A stretch of 64,000 nucleotides of DNA from Alistipes sp. (GCA_017398555.1 JAFQFV010000029.1:1-64000), one strand, 5' to 3'. Positions 53,542 through 63,184 are shown, counted from the first letter of the stretch. Program-made: numbers and translations. Notes: generated by a model not told the origin, from the letters alone.

Positions 53542-54648
53542 ATGGCAGAGTTTATTGAAGATATAGAGTTTGATGATGAGGAGCTTATAGCCCCGTCGCC
53601 GAAAAGGGAGTTTCTCACAGACGAGAAACCCGACGAGAATGGGCTGTATGAGCACTTCTCGATAACCGTAGATAAGGGTCAGTCGATGATGCGACTCGAT
53701 AAGTACCTGGCTACGCATATCGAGAATTGTTCGAGAAATCGTGTGCAGACGGCAGTCGATAATGGCAATGTCTTTGTCAATGACCGCCCGCAGAAGGCTT
53801 CGTATAAGATTAAGCCGTTTGACCACATTGTGCTCAAGATGGAGTATCCGAAGTACAACTGCCTGCTCACTCCGCAGGATATTCCGATTGATATTATCTA
53901 TGAGGATGACGATGTGATTGTTGTCAATAAGGAGGCGGGAATGTGTGTCCATCCGGGTCATGGCAACTACGACGGCACACTTGTCAATGCCCTTACCTTC
54001 CATCTGCAGGATAACCCTATGTTCCAGCAGGGCGATGAGCGCGCAGGCCTTGTGCATCGTATCGATAAGAATACATCGGGAATACTCGTTGTCGGCAAGA
54101 ACCCTGCAGCTTGCCAGCACCTGTCGCACCAATTCTTCCTCCACTCGACCAAGCGCCGCTATATAGCCCTTGTTTGGGGAAATTTCGACCAGGATGAGGG
54201 TACAATCACAGGTCATATCGGCCGCAACCCTCGTAACCGTCACCAGATGTATGTCTTTGCCGATGGCTCAGAGGGTAAGCACGCCGTGACCCACTATAAG
54301 GTGCTCAAACGCTACGGCTATGTCACCCTTGTTGAGTGCCGTTTGGAGACGGGCAGAACTCACCAAATTCGTGTACATATGCAGTATATCGGCCATCCGC
54401 TCTTCAATGATGAGCGCTATGGCGGCGATAAGATTCTCAAGGGTACAACCTTCTCGAAGTATAAGCAGTTTATCGAAAATTGCTTCGACATTATGCCTCG
54501 TCACGCACTGCACGCGCGTATGCTCGGCTTTGTCCACCCGACAACGGGCGAGGAGATGGTCTTTGAGTCACAGACTCCTGCCGATTTTCAGGCTGTGATA
54601 GACCGCTGGGATAACTACGTGAAATCTGCAAATCTTTATAACGAGTAG
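53542..54648 (+). CDS. rluD: 23S rRNA pseudouridine synthase, RluD-type
   Basis: RluA-family enzyme with an N-terminal S4 domain (about residues 45-105, RLDKYLATHI...RNRVQTAVDNGNVFVN) and the catalytic core: PGHGNYDGTLVNAL, HRIDKNTSGILVVGKN with the catalytic Asp, and RTHQIRVHMQYIGHPLFND. The layout fits RluD (U1911, U1915, U1917 in helix 69). I use the ATG at MAEFIEDIEF (368 residues); a start at 53512 that overlaps the PASTA gene is also possible. Confidence 0.9.
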   Translation: MAEFIEDIEFDDEELIAPSPKREFLTDEKPDENGLYEHFSITVDKGQSMMRLDKYLATHIENCSRNRVQTAVDNGNVFVNDRPQKASYKIKPFDHIVLKMEYPKYNCLLTPQDIPIDIIYEDDDVIVVNKEAGMCVHPGHGNYDGTLVNALTFHLQDNPMFQQGDERAGLVHRIDKNTSGILVVGKNPAACQHLSHQFFLHSTKRRYIALVWGNFDQDEGTITGHIGRNPRNRHQMYVFADGSEGKHAVTHYKVLKRYGYVTLVECRLETGRTHQIRVHMQYIGHPLFNDERYGGDKILKGTTFSKYKQFIENCFDIMPRHALHARMLGFVHPTTGEEMVFESQTPADFQAVIDRWDNYVKSANLYNE

Positions 54649-54649
54649 T

Positions 54650-56359
54650 ATGGCATTTCTACCGACGACAGTAAAGGAGATGAAGGCTCTGGGGTGGGAC
54701 TATGTGGATATAGTCCTCTTCACGGGTGATGCCTATATCGACCACCCATCGTTTGGTGCCGCAGTCGTTTCGCGTCTTTTTGAGGCGGAGGGGTATCGCG
54801 TGGCGGTTGTTCCTCAGCCAAATTGGAAGGATGACTTGCGCGACTTTAAGAAGTTTGGCACTCCGCGCCTGTGCTTCTGTGTCAGTGCGGGTGCTATGGA
54901 CTCGATGGTCAATCACTATACGGCAAATATCCGCCTGCGCAGTAACGATGCCTATACAGCGGGTGGAGCAGCGGGCTTTAGACCCGATTATGCCGTAACG
55001 ACATATACAAAGATTCTCAAACAGCTCTTCCCGACCGTTCCCGTGCTTATTGGCGGTATCGAGGCGTCACTGCGCCGCCTGACCCACTACGACTATTGGA
55101 AAAATTGCCTTATGCCGTCGATACTTATCGATAGCGGTGCCGATTTTCTGCTCTACGGTATGGGCGAGCAGGTTATCCGCCAGGTGGCTCAGACAATGCG
55201 TAACGGCTTTAATGCCAAGCGAATACGCGCAATTCGTCAGGTTGGCTTTGTGGCAGATAAGAGCTATGTTGAGCGCCTTGATAAGGATAAGACAATATTT
55301 CTCAACTCCTTTGAGCGCTGCAAGAGCGATAAGCGGGCCTTTGGCGCAAATTTCGTCACTATCGAGACCGAGAGCAACCTGCTTGCTGCAGAAAAGGTGC
55401 TCGTTGAGCAGACGGGCGATAAGTATGTGGTTATCAACCCGATGAATGCGGCACTTACCACCGAGCAGATTGACTACGCCTTCGATTTGCCATATATGCG
55501 CGCTCCGCATCCAAAGTATAACAATCGCGGCGAGATACCCGCTTGGGCAATGATTCGCCACTCGATAAATATCCATCGTGGTTGCTTCGGTGGCTGCTCA
55601 TTCTGCACAATCTCGGCACATCAGGGCAAGTTTATCTCTTCACGCAGTGAGGAGTCGATTATGCGCGAGGTCGAGAGGGTAGTTGCAATGCCCGACTTCC
55701 ACGGAACAATCACCGATATCGGTGGCCCGTCGGCAAATATGTACCGTCTCGGTGGAAAAAATACCGATATCTGCGCCAAGTGCCGCCGCCCATCGTGCCT
55801 CCACCCGAAGCCTTGCCCAAATCTTAACCGCGACCATCGCCCGCTGATTGATTTGTATCGTAAGGTGAGGGCTGTTAAGGGGGTGAAACACGCCTATATC
55901 GGCAGCGGTATCCGTTATGACCTCTTTGAGAATAACGACTATCTTCGCGAGGTCGTTCTACATCATACTTCGGGCAGACTTAAGGTCGCTCCGGAGCATA
56001 CTGAGGATGGCGTTCTCAACCTTATGCGTAAGCCGTCATTTACCCTCTTTGAGGCTCTGAACCGCGACTTTAACCGCATCTGCCGCGAGAATAATCTCCG
56101 CTATCAACTCATCCCGTACTTTATCTCCTCGCACCCCGGCTGCCATGAGCGCGATATGAAGGCCCTCTCACAAAAGGTGCTCGGTCGCCTTCACTTCACC
56201 CTTGAGCAGGTGCAGGATCTCACTCCAACCCCAATGACCCTCTCGTCCGTTATGTTCTACACCGGCGAGAACCCTTATACCGGGGAGAAAGTTTATGTTG
56301 CGCGGTCGCAGGTTGATAAGCGCAAGCAGAAGCAATATTTTTTCAGGCATTTGTCGTGA
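54650..56359 (+). CDS. YgiQ family radical SAM protein
   Basis: 569-residue protein with an N-terminal cobalamin-like/unknown domain (about 1-290), a radical SAM core with CFGGCSFCTISAHQG (near residue 310) and a C-terminal domain with ICAKCRRPSCLHPKPC. It is shorter than E. coli YgiQ, which has a long basic tail. The reaction is not known. It starts 1 bp after rluD. The last three codons (His-Leu-Ser) and the stop lie inside the first palindromic repeat unit of array E, so the C-terminus was probably altered by it. Confidence 0.92.
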   Translation: MAFLPTTVKEMKALGWDYVDIVLFTGDAYIDHPSFGAAVVSRLFEAEGYRVAVVPQPNWKDDLRDFKKFGTPRLCFCVSAGAMDSMVNHYTANIRLRSNDAYTAGGAAGFRPDYAVTTYTKILKQLFPTVPVLIGGIEASLRRLTHYDYWKNCLMPSILIDSGADFLLYGMGEQVIRQVAQTMRNGFNAKRIRAIRQVGFVADKSYVERLDKDKTIFLNSFERCKSDKRAFGANFVTIETESNLLAAEKVLVEQTGDKYVVINPMNAALTTEQIDYAFDLPYMRAPHPKYNNRGEIPAWAMIRHSINIHRGCFGGCSFCTISAHQGKFISSRSEESIMREVERVVAMPDFHGTITDIGGPSANMYRLGGKNTDICAKCRRPSCLHPKPCPNLNRDHRPLIDLYRKVRAVKGVKHAYIGSGIRYDLFENNDYLREVVLHHTSGRLKVAPEHTEDGVLNLMRKPSFTLFEALNRDFNRICRENNLRYQLIPYFISSHPGCHERDMKALSQKVLGRLHFTLEQVQDLTPTPMTLSSVMFYTGENPYTGEKVYVARSQVDKRKQKQYFFRHLS

Positions 56360-56670
56360 TAGTGGGACATCTACTTCCGCTAACCCAAATAAACAGCAAA
56401 GGGCAGTACGCATTAGTACAGCCCTTCGCTGTTTTTTGTGCCGAGCGTTGTACCTGCCCCACTCTGACGACAAATGGGTGTACAGAGTATGCGGTGTGCA
56501 ATCCGTTTTTACACGATGCACACTCACTACTACCTTCTGACGAAAAAATGAGTGCACAGAGTATTCTGTGTGCAAGCCGTATTTTCACGATGCACCATCT
56601 CTAACACATTTTGACGACAAATGAGTGCGAATAATATGCGTAGTGCAAGCCTGTGGCACATCCCTCATAG
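56349..56670 (+). repeat. Array E of interspersed palindromic repeats
   Basis: E1 (56349-56475, 127 bp) begins within ygiQ and holds its stop codon; ends ATTTGTCGT/ACGACAAAT, arms GTGGG/CCCAC, an apical hairpin AAGGGC-GTAC/GTAC-GCCCTT and TTTTTT. It is nearly identical to A1 apart from the loop. E2 (56476-56549, 74 bp) and E3 (56550-56622, 73 bp) lack the apical hairpin but keep CACGATGCAC and TGACGA ends. E4 (56623 to about 56670) is a left fragment. Confidence 0.88.
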
Positions 56671-56724
56671 AGTTTTGCCAATCAGGAGATATTGAGTGTA
56701 AAAATGCTTAATCCGATGACCAAC

Positions 56725-56753
56725 AAAAAAGACATCCGAACGGATGCCTTTTT
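56725..56753 (-). terminator. Intrinsic terminator of the regulator operon
   Basis: Stem CATCCG/CGGATG (56733-56746) extended by a mismatch and flanked by A and T runs on both sides, directly after the minus-strand winged-helix gene. Confidence 0.8.
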
Positions 56754-56754
56754 G

Positions 56755-57039
56755 CTACATATTGATATAATCTTTTAGTGCCTCCACGTACTCTTTGAAG
56801 GCCGCTCTGCCTATCTCGGTGATTTTGCAGAGGGTGCGAGGTTTACGCCCCACAAAGCCCTTTTCGACCTCTATATATCCCGCTTTGGATAGTTTGTCTA
56901 TCTGCACGCTCAGGTTGCCCGATGTTGCACCTGTGCGCTCTTTGAGATATACAAAGTCTGCCGCCTCAACACCTATAAGTATTGAGATGACTGCAAGGCG
57001 CAGCTCCGAGTGCAAGAGTGGGTCTAATGGTTTGAGCAT
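56755..57039 (-). CDS. Winged-helix transcriptional regulator
   Basis: 94-residue DNA-binding protein that consists of one winged helix-turn-helix domain (LHSELRLAVISILIG..VYLKERTGATSGNLSVQIDKLSKAGYIEVEKGFVGRKP), close to the HTH_34 or MarR/ArsR-like type. No metal or ligand-binding residues are evident. It lies 2 bp after a small membrane protein gene on the same strand, and the pair recurs in Bacteroidetes as far as I recall. Its target is probably its own operon. Confidence 0.85.
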   Translation of the reverse strand: MLKPLDPLLHSELRLAVISILIGVEAADFVYLKERTGATSGNLSVQIDKLSKAGYIEVEKGFVGRKPRTLCKITEIGRAAFKEYVEALKDYINM

Positions 57040-57041
57040 AA

Positions 57042-57656
57042 CTAATTGTTACTACTTCTTTTGTGCATAATATGTCCGGGGATTACCATCATCACCAGAA
57101 ATATTACTGCAAAGATAATAATATCGCTGTAAATTAGCCAATCTGTAGTGCTATGAAGAGCCTCTGTCTCCAGATTTTTTATAACAATATGCTTGATAGG
57201 GAAGATTAGCGACAGCAGCATAGCCACGCCTCCGCATATTGTCAAGTTGCGATGGCGACAAATAGCACCTGTGATTACCGTACCCATACCCATCAGCAGT
57301 ACAATGAGAAAGAACATCGACGTGCTATATACAACTGCCGCCACAAAGGCATAGAGTGATGATACACCAAATACCGCCCACACAGCACTTATGCTGCGAT
57401 CAACATACGACTTGGGCGTTGGAGCCTCTTTGCGTGCAAGAAGAGTTGTTGCCACTCCGCCAATTACCGGAATTAACCACCACGCCCAAATCAGCATAGG
57501 GTTAAGGTGCAGGCACATAACAAAGTACTCAAAAATAGATACCGCAATGGTCGTATATCCCCACGCAAGAAAATACTTACCACTGTTGCTCTCAATCTGA
57601 TTTGAGGTATCCGCAATCATCTGCGAGATAATCTCTAATGATTTTTCTCTATCCAT
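57042..57656 (-). CDS. Hypothetical membrane protein
   Basis: 204-residue protein with a charged N-terminal helix (MDREKSLEIISQMIADTSNQ) and about six transmembrane segments in three pairs (about 30-70, 88-130, 133-195). The C-terminus is basic (HKRSSNN). I do not recognise a family beyond its association with the winged-helix regulator that follows it. It is transcribed from a good promoter at 57694-57725. Confidence 0.7.
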   Translation of the reverse strand: MDREKSLEIISQMIADTSNQIESNSGKYFLAWGYTTIAVSIFEYFVMCLHLNPMLIWAWWLIPVIGGVATTLLARKEAPTPKSYVDRSISAVWAVFGVSSLYAFVAAVVYSTSMFFLIVLLMGMGTVITGAICRHRNLTICGGVAMLLSLIFPIKHIVIKNLETEALHSTTDWLIYSDIIIFAVIFLVMMVIPGHIMHKRSSNN

Positions 57657-57693
57657 AATGTTACTATTTAAGTTATTAGACTATTTTCTACTG

Positions 57694-57725
57694 CAAATAT
57701 AAACAAGTTTATAATATAAACCAAA
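57694..57725 (-). promoter_or_regulatory. Promoter for the membrane protein-regulator operon
   Basis: Minus-strand TTTG (57725-57722), 20-bp spacer, TATATTTG (57701-57694), 37 bp before the ATG. Confidence 0.7.
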
Positions 57726-57734
57726 TTTTTAGAA

Positions 57735-57770
57735 AAAAATAAGAGGAAGATAGCCCCTCCCCTTATTTTT
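57735..57770. terminator. Terminator after the second skp gene
   Basis: AAAAATAAG/CTTATTTTT outer arms (57735-57743, 57762-57770) with a GC-rich inner part AGG/CCC, directly after the stop of the minus-strand OmpH gene. Confidence 0.75.
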
Positions 57771-57775
57771 GTCTA

Positions 57776-58297
57776 TTACTGTGCAGGTGCGTCGGTAATA
57801 CCAAGCTCCTTCTTTACAGCGGCGTTGATATCGATTACCTGAGCTGCATCGTAGTAAACGAATGCCATAGTATCAAATACTGCAGTGTAGCCTGCTGCCT
57901 TTGAGACCTTTGCGATAGCTGCATCGAGCTTCTCCTGAATAGGGGCTGCAAGCTCCTGCTGCTTCTTTGCAAAATCCTGCTGAGCAATCTGCTGGAACTC
58001 TGCATAGCGCTGCTGCAGACCGTTAAGCTCTGCCTGCTTCATCTGCTTTACTGTTGGGTTCATTGTAGCCTGAGCCTTCTCGAACTCTGCATAGCGGTTA
58101 TTGAACTCAACCTGAATCTGCTCGAGCTGCTCCTGAAGCTCCTTGCCGAAAGCGTCGAGATTTGACTGCATCTCCTTAGTCTCCGGCATAACAGCGAAGA
58201 TCTCCTGTGTATTTACACGAGCAAACTTCTGTGCAAAAACTGTTGTTGAGCAGAGAACTGCTGCCACAACGAGGGTTAGTTTAAGAATCTTTTTCAT
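57776..58297 (-). CDS. OmpH/Skp family periplasmic chaperone, copy 2
   Basis: 173-residue exported protein: signal peptide MKKILKLTLVVAAVLCSTTVFA, then the Skp jellyfish layout, a short beta body (FARVNTQEIFAVMPE) and two long helical arms (about 50-125). It probably carries unfolded outer membrane proteins to BamA. It follows copy 1 by 12 bp and belongs to the bamA cluster. Confidence 0.9.
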   Translation of the reverse strand: MKKILKLTLVVAAVLCSTTVFAQKFARVNTQEIFAVMPETKEMQSNLDAFGKELQEQLEQIQVEFNNRYAEFEKAQATMNPTVKQMKQAELNGLQQRYAEFQQIAQQDFAKKQQELAAPIQEKLDAAIAKVSKAAGYTAVFDTMAFVYYDAAQVIDINAAVKKELGITDAPAQ

Positions 58298-58309
58298 AGT
58301 TAATTTGTG

Positions 58310-58816
58310 TTATTTAAGTAATTCAATAATCTTATTTGTATGATCCACCGCCTCTGAGTGGTAGAGCATAGCTGCATTGGCAGCAGTGTCGAGCACCATA
58401 TCGTAGCCACCGGACTTTGCATAGTCGTCAATAGCCTTAAAGACCTTCTGCTGCACAGGCTGAATAAGCTCAATGCGCTTTTTCATCATCAGGCCATCGT
58501 TGCCAAATATAGACTCCTGATACTCGGCAACCTTACGCTCCTCGGCAAGTATTGCCTGCTCCTGAGCCACGCGGGCAGCCTCTGTCATACTCTGCTTCTG
58601 CGATACGTATGTATTGTACATACTCTCCACCTTTGCATAAGCGGCATCCACCTTACTCTGGTAATCTCTTGCCATAGCGTCAAGGGTAGAGATAGCGCTG
58701 TTATACTGAGCAATAGAGCGGAAAATCTTCTCGCTATCCACAACGATATACTTCTGAGCAGATGCGGCGCCAAGACCGATAACTATAGCTGCAAGGGCAA
58801 TGATAATTCGTTTCAT
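58310..58816 (-). CDS. OmpH/Skp family periplasmic chaperone, copy 1
   Basis: 168-residue paralogue of the next protein, with signal peptide MKRIIIALAAIVIGLGAASA, the YIVVDSEKIFRSI strand and a coiled-coil hairpin (about 45-115). The C-terminal strand (YDMVLDTAANAAMLYHSEAVDHT) completes the body. It lies 55 bp after bamA. Tandem skp genes next to bamA are usual in Bacteroidetes. Confidence 0.9.
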   Translation of the reverse strand: MKRIIIALAAIVIGLGAASAQKYIVVDSEKIFRSIAQYNSAISTLDAMARDYQSKVDAAYAKVESMYNTYVSQKQSMTEAARVAQEQAILAEERKVAEYQESIFGNDGLMMKKRIELIQPVQQKVFKAIDDYAKSGGYDMVLDTAANAAMLYHSEAVDHTNKIIELLK

Positions 58817-58871
58817 AATAGTTGCATTTAATGTTTATATATATAACGCACTATACTCAAAAATATTGCCA

Positions 58872-61517
58872 TTAGAAGTTCTGACCGATAACAAAGTGGA
58901 ATTGGCTTCCGCTTGGCTTTGTCTGGCCCACTGCAGGGTCGAAACCGTAACCCCAGTCGATACCCAGCATACCTACGATAGGCAGATAGAGTCGAACGCC
59001 GACACCGGCAGAACGCTTAATCTTGAATGGGGAAAAGTCCTTCCACGATGCAAAACCGCAACCACCCTCAAGGAATCCGAGCACATAAATCTGTGATGAT
59101 GGCTTGAGAATTACAGGGTAACGAAGCTCTACAGTATATTTGTTATATCCCACAGAGTAACGTGTAGTGAGTGGGTCGAGATCGCCATCCTCATAACCAC
59201 GCAGGGAGATAATATCCACACCATAGATAGAGTAACCTGTCATACCGTCACCACCGACCTGGAATCGCTCAAATGGAGATACCTTATCTTTATTATAGTG
59301 ACCCAAGTAACCCATCTCGGCCTTTGCCATGAGCACCAGGTTGTTGTTGCGTGTCAGAGGCTGGAACCAAGAGGCCTTGAACTGCCACTTGTGGAACTCA
59401 ATCCAACGCCAACGATCCTGCTCCGAGAGGTTAGGGTCGGCATAATTCTTGCCATCCATAGCTGAGAATGGAGGTGTAATCTGCAGTGAGAACGAGATAT
59501 CAGAACCGCGACGTGGATAGATTGGCTGGTCGGTAGAGTTACGCGCCAGGACAAACTTCGCTGCCAGGGTGTTCGCATTACCATTCTCCATAATGAACGA
59601 TGTATAACCCTTCAGGCCATAGCGGAGATATGACAACTCTCCATAGATCTGGAAGTAAGGGTCAGGCCAATTAAGACGAGTACCGATACCGATAGCCGCA
59701 CCATACGAACGGAAGAAGGTTGTCGGTGTCTGCCATACGTAGTATGCGTCATTTGACTCCGAGAGGTGACCTGAAATGGTTAACGAGGTCGGCTTACGAC
59801 CACCCAACCATGGCTCAGAGAAGCTTAGTGAGAGTGCCTTATAGTATGTACCGTTTGTCTGACCGGAGATAGAGAGGCGCTGGTTCTGACCCATAGGGTA
59901 AGGACGCCAAGCACCCTTCTTGAAGAAGTTACGCATTGAGAGGTTGTTGAGCGTGATACCCACAGAACCTACGAATGTTCCCGAACCCCAACCAGCTGCG
60001 ATGTTGAACTGGTCGGATGCCTTCTCCTCAAGTGGCCAGTTGATATCCACCAAATCGGCTGCACCCTGCACGAGCTTGATATCCGGCATAATAGCCTCCT
60101 CGTTAAAGTGCTGCATACCGGCAAGGGTACGGATGGTCTGCATCAGCAGTGAACGGTTGTAGAGCTCGCCCGGACGTGTGTAGAGCTCACGACGGATAAC
60201 CTCGTCATCTACACGCATATTGCCCGAAATGCCTACGTTGTTGATTGTAAACTGCTTACCCTCGAATACGCGAATCTCAAGGTCAAGAGAGTCAGGGCCT
60301 ACGATAACCTCGGCAGGCTCAATCTGTGACACTAAATAACCCTCATTCTGATAGAGGCTTGAGATAGACATATCGTCAGGGTTCATCTCCTTACCGATAC
60401 CAAGACGCTTGTGGATAGACTTTTTGTCATATACATCGCCACTCTTAACAGAGAGCAGTCGCTGCAGATGCTCTGTATCATAACGGGAGTTACCTACCCA
60501 AGAGACGTTGCGGATGAAGTACTTGTTACCCTCGCTCAGTGCGATATGGATACCAAGACGCTTGTTGTTGATTTGGTAGATTGAGTCGGAGAGGATGTGT
60601 GCGTTACGATAACCCTTTGAGTTGTAGAAGTCGATAAGCAACTCCTTATCCTCCTCATAATCCTTCTCCATCAGCTTTGTCTGCTGCCAGAACTTGTAGC
60701 TGACCTTGTGGGTCTTCTTAAATGCACGCTCCAAACGCTTGCCCTCAATATTCTTATTGCCCTCGAAGGTGATTGCACCGATACGTACTCGGTCATTCTT
60801 GACAACGTTGAAGGTCACATTCACACCCTGCTTGATAACAGAGTCCGGCTCAACAGATGCTGTAACTTCGCAATTACGGAAACCCTTATCAGAGAAGTGC
60901 TTCTTGATGAGCTTGATATTCTTGTCGATAACGTAGTCCGAGAGCTCGTGACCGCGCTTGAGCTTAAGCTCTGTAACCAGGTCGGCACTCTTGCTCTTTG
61001 GCACGCCGCCCACCTTCCAGTTCATTACTCGAGGACGCTCCTTGAACATAACCTCCAAGTCGAGGCTGTCGCCCTCGATAGTGGCACCAATCTGAATATC
61101 CTCGAAGTAGCGCTGCATCCAAAGGCGATTTGCCGCATTTTGGATGAATGGGCCCGGCAGATATACCGAATCACCCGGCACCAAACCCGATGCAGAGCGA
61201 AGGATGTCGTGGTTGAGGTACTTCACACCGTGAATATTCACCTTGCGGATGTGATAGAGCTGAGGAGTCTTGCTGTCTAAATAAGGGGCATTTTGCGGCA
61301 TCTCAAAGTTGTCGTCAGGATTCTCGAAAATCTCGGTCGGACCACTCTTCTTGGGAACAACAGCTGCGGCCTTTGCGTCGCGCAATGACTCACGCAACTC
61401 TGTACGAGCCTTCTTGCGCTCATCGCGCTCCTCCTTGTTACTCTGCTTTGCGGCCACAGTGAGTGTGGAGAGCAGCAAAATAGTGAAAATCAGATATTTC
61501 AAACGATGCATCATCAA
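58872..61517 (-). CDS. bamA: Outer membrane protein assembly factor BamA
   Basis: Omp85 protein that inserts beta-barrels into the outer membrane. The 881-residue precursor has a signal peptide (about 1-25), a Lys/Glu-rich linker (about 25-70), five POTRA domains (about 90-480) and a 16-stranded barrel with the lid-loop motif VRLYLP..GMLGIDWGYG, ending in FHFVIGQNF with a terminal Phe. Three adjacent ATG codons could serve as start; the first is given. It lies 17 bp after uppS and before the two skp genes. Confidence 0.95.
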   Translation of the reverse strand: MMMHRLKYLIFTILLLSTLTVAAKQSNKEERDERKKARTELRESLRDAKAAAVVPKKSGPTEIFENPDDNFEMPQNAPYLDSKTPQLYHIRKVNIHGVKYLNHDILRSASGLVPGDSVYLPGPFIQNAANRLWMQRYFEDIQIGATIEGDSLDLEVMFKERPRVMNWKVGGVPKSKSADLVTELKLKRGHELSDYVIDKNIKLIKKHFSDKGFRNCEVTASVEPDSVIKQGVNVTFNVVKNDRVRIGAITFEGNKNIEGKRLERAFKKTHKVSYKFWQQTKLMEKDYEEDKELLIDFYNSKGYRNAHILSDSIYQINNKRLGIHIALSEGNKYFIRNVSWVGNSRYDTEHLQRLLSVKSGDVYDKKSIHKRLGIGKEMNPDDMSISSLYQNEGYLVSQIEPAEVIVGPDSLDLEIRVFEGKQFTINNVGISGNMRVDDEVIRRELYTRPGELYNRSLLMQTIRTLAGMQHFNEEAIMPDIKLVQGAADLVDINWPLEEKASDQFNIAAGWGSGTFVGSVGITLNNLSMRNFFKKGAWRPYPMGQNQRLSISGQTNGTYYKALSLSFSEPWLGGRKPTSLTISGHLSESNDAYYVWQTPTTFFRSYGAAIGIGTRLNWPDPYFQIYGELSYLRYGLKGYTSFIMENGNANTLAAKFVLARNSTDQPIYPRRGSDISFSLQITPPFSAMDGKNYADPNLSEQDRWRWIEFHKWQFKASWFQPLTRNNNLVLMAKAEMGYLGHYNKDKVSPFERFQVGGDGMTGYSIYGVDIISLRGYEDGDLDPLTTRYSVGYNKYTVELRYPVILKPSSQIYVLGFLEGGCGFASWKDFSPFKIKRSAGVGVRLYLPIVGMLGIDWGYGFDPAVGQTKPSGSQFHFVIGQNF

Positions 61518-61534
61518 AAAAATATACTTTTTGC

Positions 61535-62245
61535 CTAAAGTTTGCCATATCGACGCTCGCGACCGGCATAGACCTCTAAGGCTTTGTCAAACTCATTCTG
61601 CTTAAAATCGGGCCACATAACCTGAGGGAAGTACATCTCCGCATAGCTGGCCTGCCAGAGTAGAAAGTTACTCAATCGGCACTCGCCACTTGTGCGGATG
61701 ATAAAATCCGGATCAGGAATAGCTGCTGTATAGAGGCTCTGCGAAATAGTCTGCTCACAAATATCCTCAACCTTCAGCTCGCCTGCTGCAACCCTACGGG
61801 CAATACTCTTTACGGCAGTTGTAATCTCATCGCGCGATGAGTAGTCAAAGGCCAACACAAATGTCAGCTCCTTACCCTCGGCTGTCGCACTCTCAATCTG
61901 CTCAAGATGGCTGCACACCCTCTCTGAGAAGCGGTCACGACGGCCAATAATCACTACACGCACACCCTGAGCCTTCAGCTCATCGGTCTCGGCGATGACA
62001 CTCTTGCAAAAGAGCTCCATCAGTGCATTTACCTCCTCGGCAGGGCGACCCCAATTCTCGGTCGAAAAGGCGTAGAGAGTAAGATAACGAACGCCGTTTC
62101 TGCGTGCCGCCTTAATGGCCTCACGAACAGAATCGACACCCTCTATATGACCCTCATAGCGCTCCTTGCCCTGAGCCTTCGCCCAGCGCCCATTACCATC
62201 CATAATGATGGCAACGTGAGTAGGTACTTGCTTACTATTGCCCAT
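61535..62245 (-). CDS. uppS: Isoprenyl transferase (undecaprenyl diphosphate synthase)
   Basis: cis-Prenyltransferase that makes the C55 lipid carrier for peptidoglycan and surface glycans. The 236-residue protein shows AIIMDGNGRWAK with the catalytic Asp, the LYAFSTENWGRP block and the C-terminal IRTSGECRLSNFLLWQASYAE. Length is typical. It is followed 17 bp later by bamA. A minus-strand TATATTTG (62261-62254) lies 8 bp before the ATG. Confidence 0.95.
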   Translation of the reverse strand: MGNSKQVPTHVAIIMDGNGRWAKAQGKERYEGHIEGVDSVREAIKAARRNGVRYLTLYAFSTENWGRPAEEVNALMELFCKSVIAETDELKAQGVRVVIIGRRDRFSERVCSHLEQIESATAEGKELTFVLAFDYSSRDEITTAVKSIARRVAAGELKVEDICEQTISQSLYTAAIPDPDFIIRTSGECRLSNFLLWQASYAEMYFPQVMWPDFKQNEFDKALEVYAGRERRYGKL

Positions 62246-62253
62246 ATAACTCG

Positions 62254-62261
62254 CAAATATA
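62254..62261 (-). promoter_or_regulatory. -7 promoter element close to the uppS start
   Basis: Minus-strand TATATTTG ends 8 bp before the uppS ATG; no clear -33 element. If used, the leader would be only a few bases long. Confidence 0.4.
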
Positions 62262-62308
62262 GCTATTTTTTTATAAAAAATACGTTTTTGCGTAGAGAAT
62301 CACACTTT

Positions 62309-63184
62309 TTAGCGATTGTCCACGCCCCACATTAACTTATTTCGTAACGTATCGTAGAATGAAATATTGTGTGGAACGGCAAGAGATATGCTTCTTTTTG
62401 AGATTTTCACCTCAATCTCCTCGTTGTCGGCAACGGCAAAAGTGCGGTTATCAACCGATATTGAAGCCTCGTTGCTGCGGGTGCGGATTTTGAGGTTTAT
62501 AGTGCTGCTGTCGGGCGCTACAACAGGTCGTAAAGTGAGGTTGTGCGGCGAGAGCGGAGTGAGTATCAGACAGCAGCAGGCAGGCGCTACGATAGGGCCT
62601 CCCGCGCTGAGTGAGTAGGCGGTCGAACCTGTTGGTGTTGAGATGATTATGCCATCGCCGTTACATGTGAGAGTAGGCAGAGAATCTATCGAAACATCTA
62701 CCGAAATCATCGATGCTCCGAGCCTCTGAACAGCCACCTCATTAAGTGCATAAATTGTCTGATTTTTACCGTCGAGATTGCCACTTACCGCGAGCATTGC
62801 ACGACGCTCAATTTTGAGTGAATTGTTTGCAATCTGCTCAAAGACATCATCCACCTCCGAGCTCTGTGCAAGGGCGAGAAAACCGAGTCGGCCAGAGTTC
62901 AGACCTACAACGGGAATGTCGCAGCCATCCAAACGGTGAATACCCTCCAAGAGTGTTCCGTCACCGCCATAGCAGAGCATCACGGCGCGGTCAGAGATTT
63001 GACCTACATGCTGACCATAGCGATTTTCGGGCGCAATTGTACGCTCTATGAATCGCTCTATGCACTCTACAGCCTCCTCATTTACAATAAAATCGAAGCC
63101 GTAGCGCTCTATAGTGGCAAAAATCCGAACTATCTTATCTCTGTGTGCCTCACTAAGCGGGCGTGAAAAAAGTATGATTTTCAT
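62309..63184 (-). CDS. nadK: NAD kinase
   Basis: Phosphorylates NAD to NADP with ATP. The 291-residue protein has the diagnostic [13 protein letters not shown] near residue 75, the NE/D site in [10 protein letters not shown] and the glycine-rich block [24 protein letters not shown]. Length fits bacterial NadK. It heads the minus-strand cluster nadK-uppS-bamA-skp-skp and is divergent from pdxJ. Confidence 0.96.
   Translation of the reverse strand: MKIILFSRPLSEAHRDKIVRIFATIERYGFDFIVNEEAVECIERFIERTIAPENRYGQHVGQISDRAVMLCYGGDGTLLEGIHRLDGCDIPVVGLNSGRLGFLALAQSSEVDDVFEQIANNSLKIERRAMLAVSGNLDGKNQTIYALNEVAVQRLGASMISVDVSIDSLPTLTCNGDGIIISTPTGSTAYSLSAGGPIVAPACCCLILTPLSPHNLTLRPVVAPDSSTINLKIRTRSNEASISVDNRTFAVADNEEIEVKISKRSISLAVPHNISFYDTLRNKLMWGVDNR

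Noticed and set aside
53416..54243. Minus-strand open frame of 275 residues opposite the PASTA and rluD genes
   Set aside because: It spans two genes on the other strand that are clearly real; no domain is recognisable.
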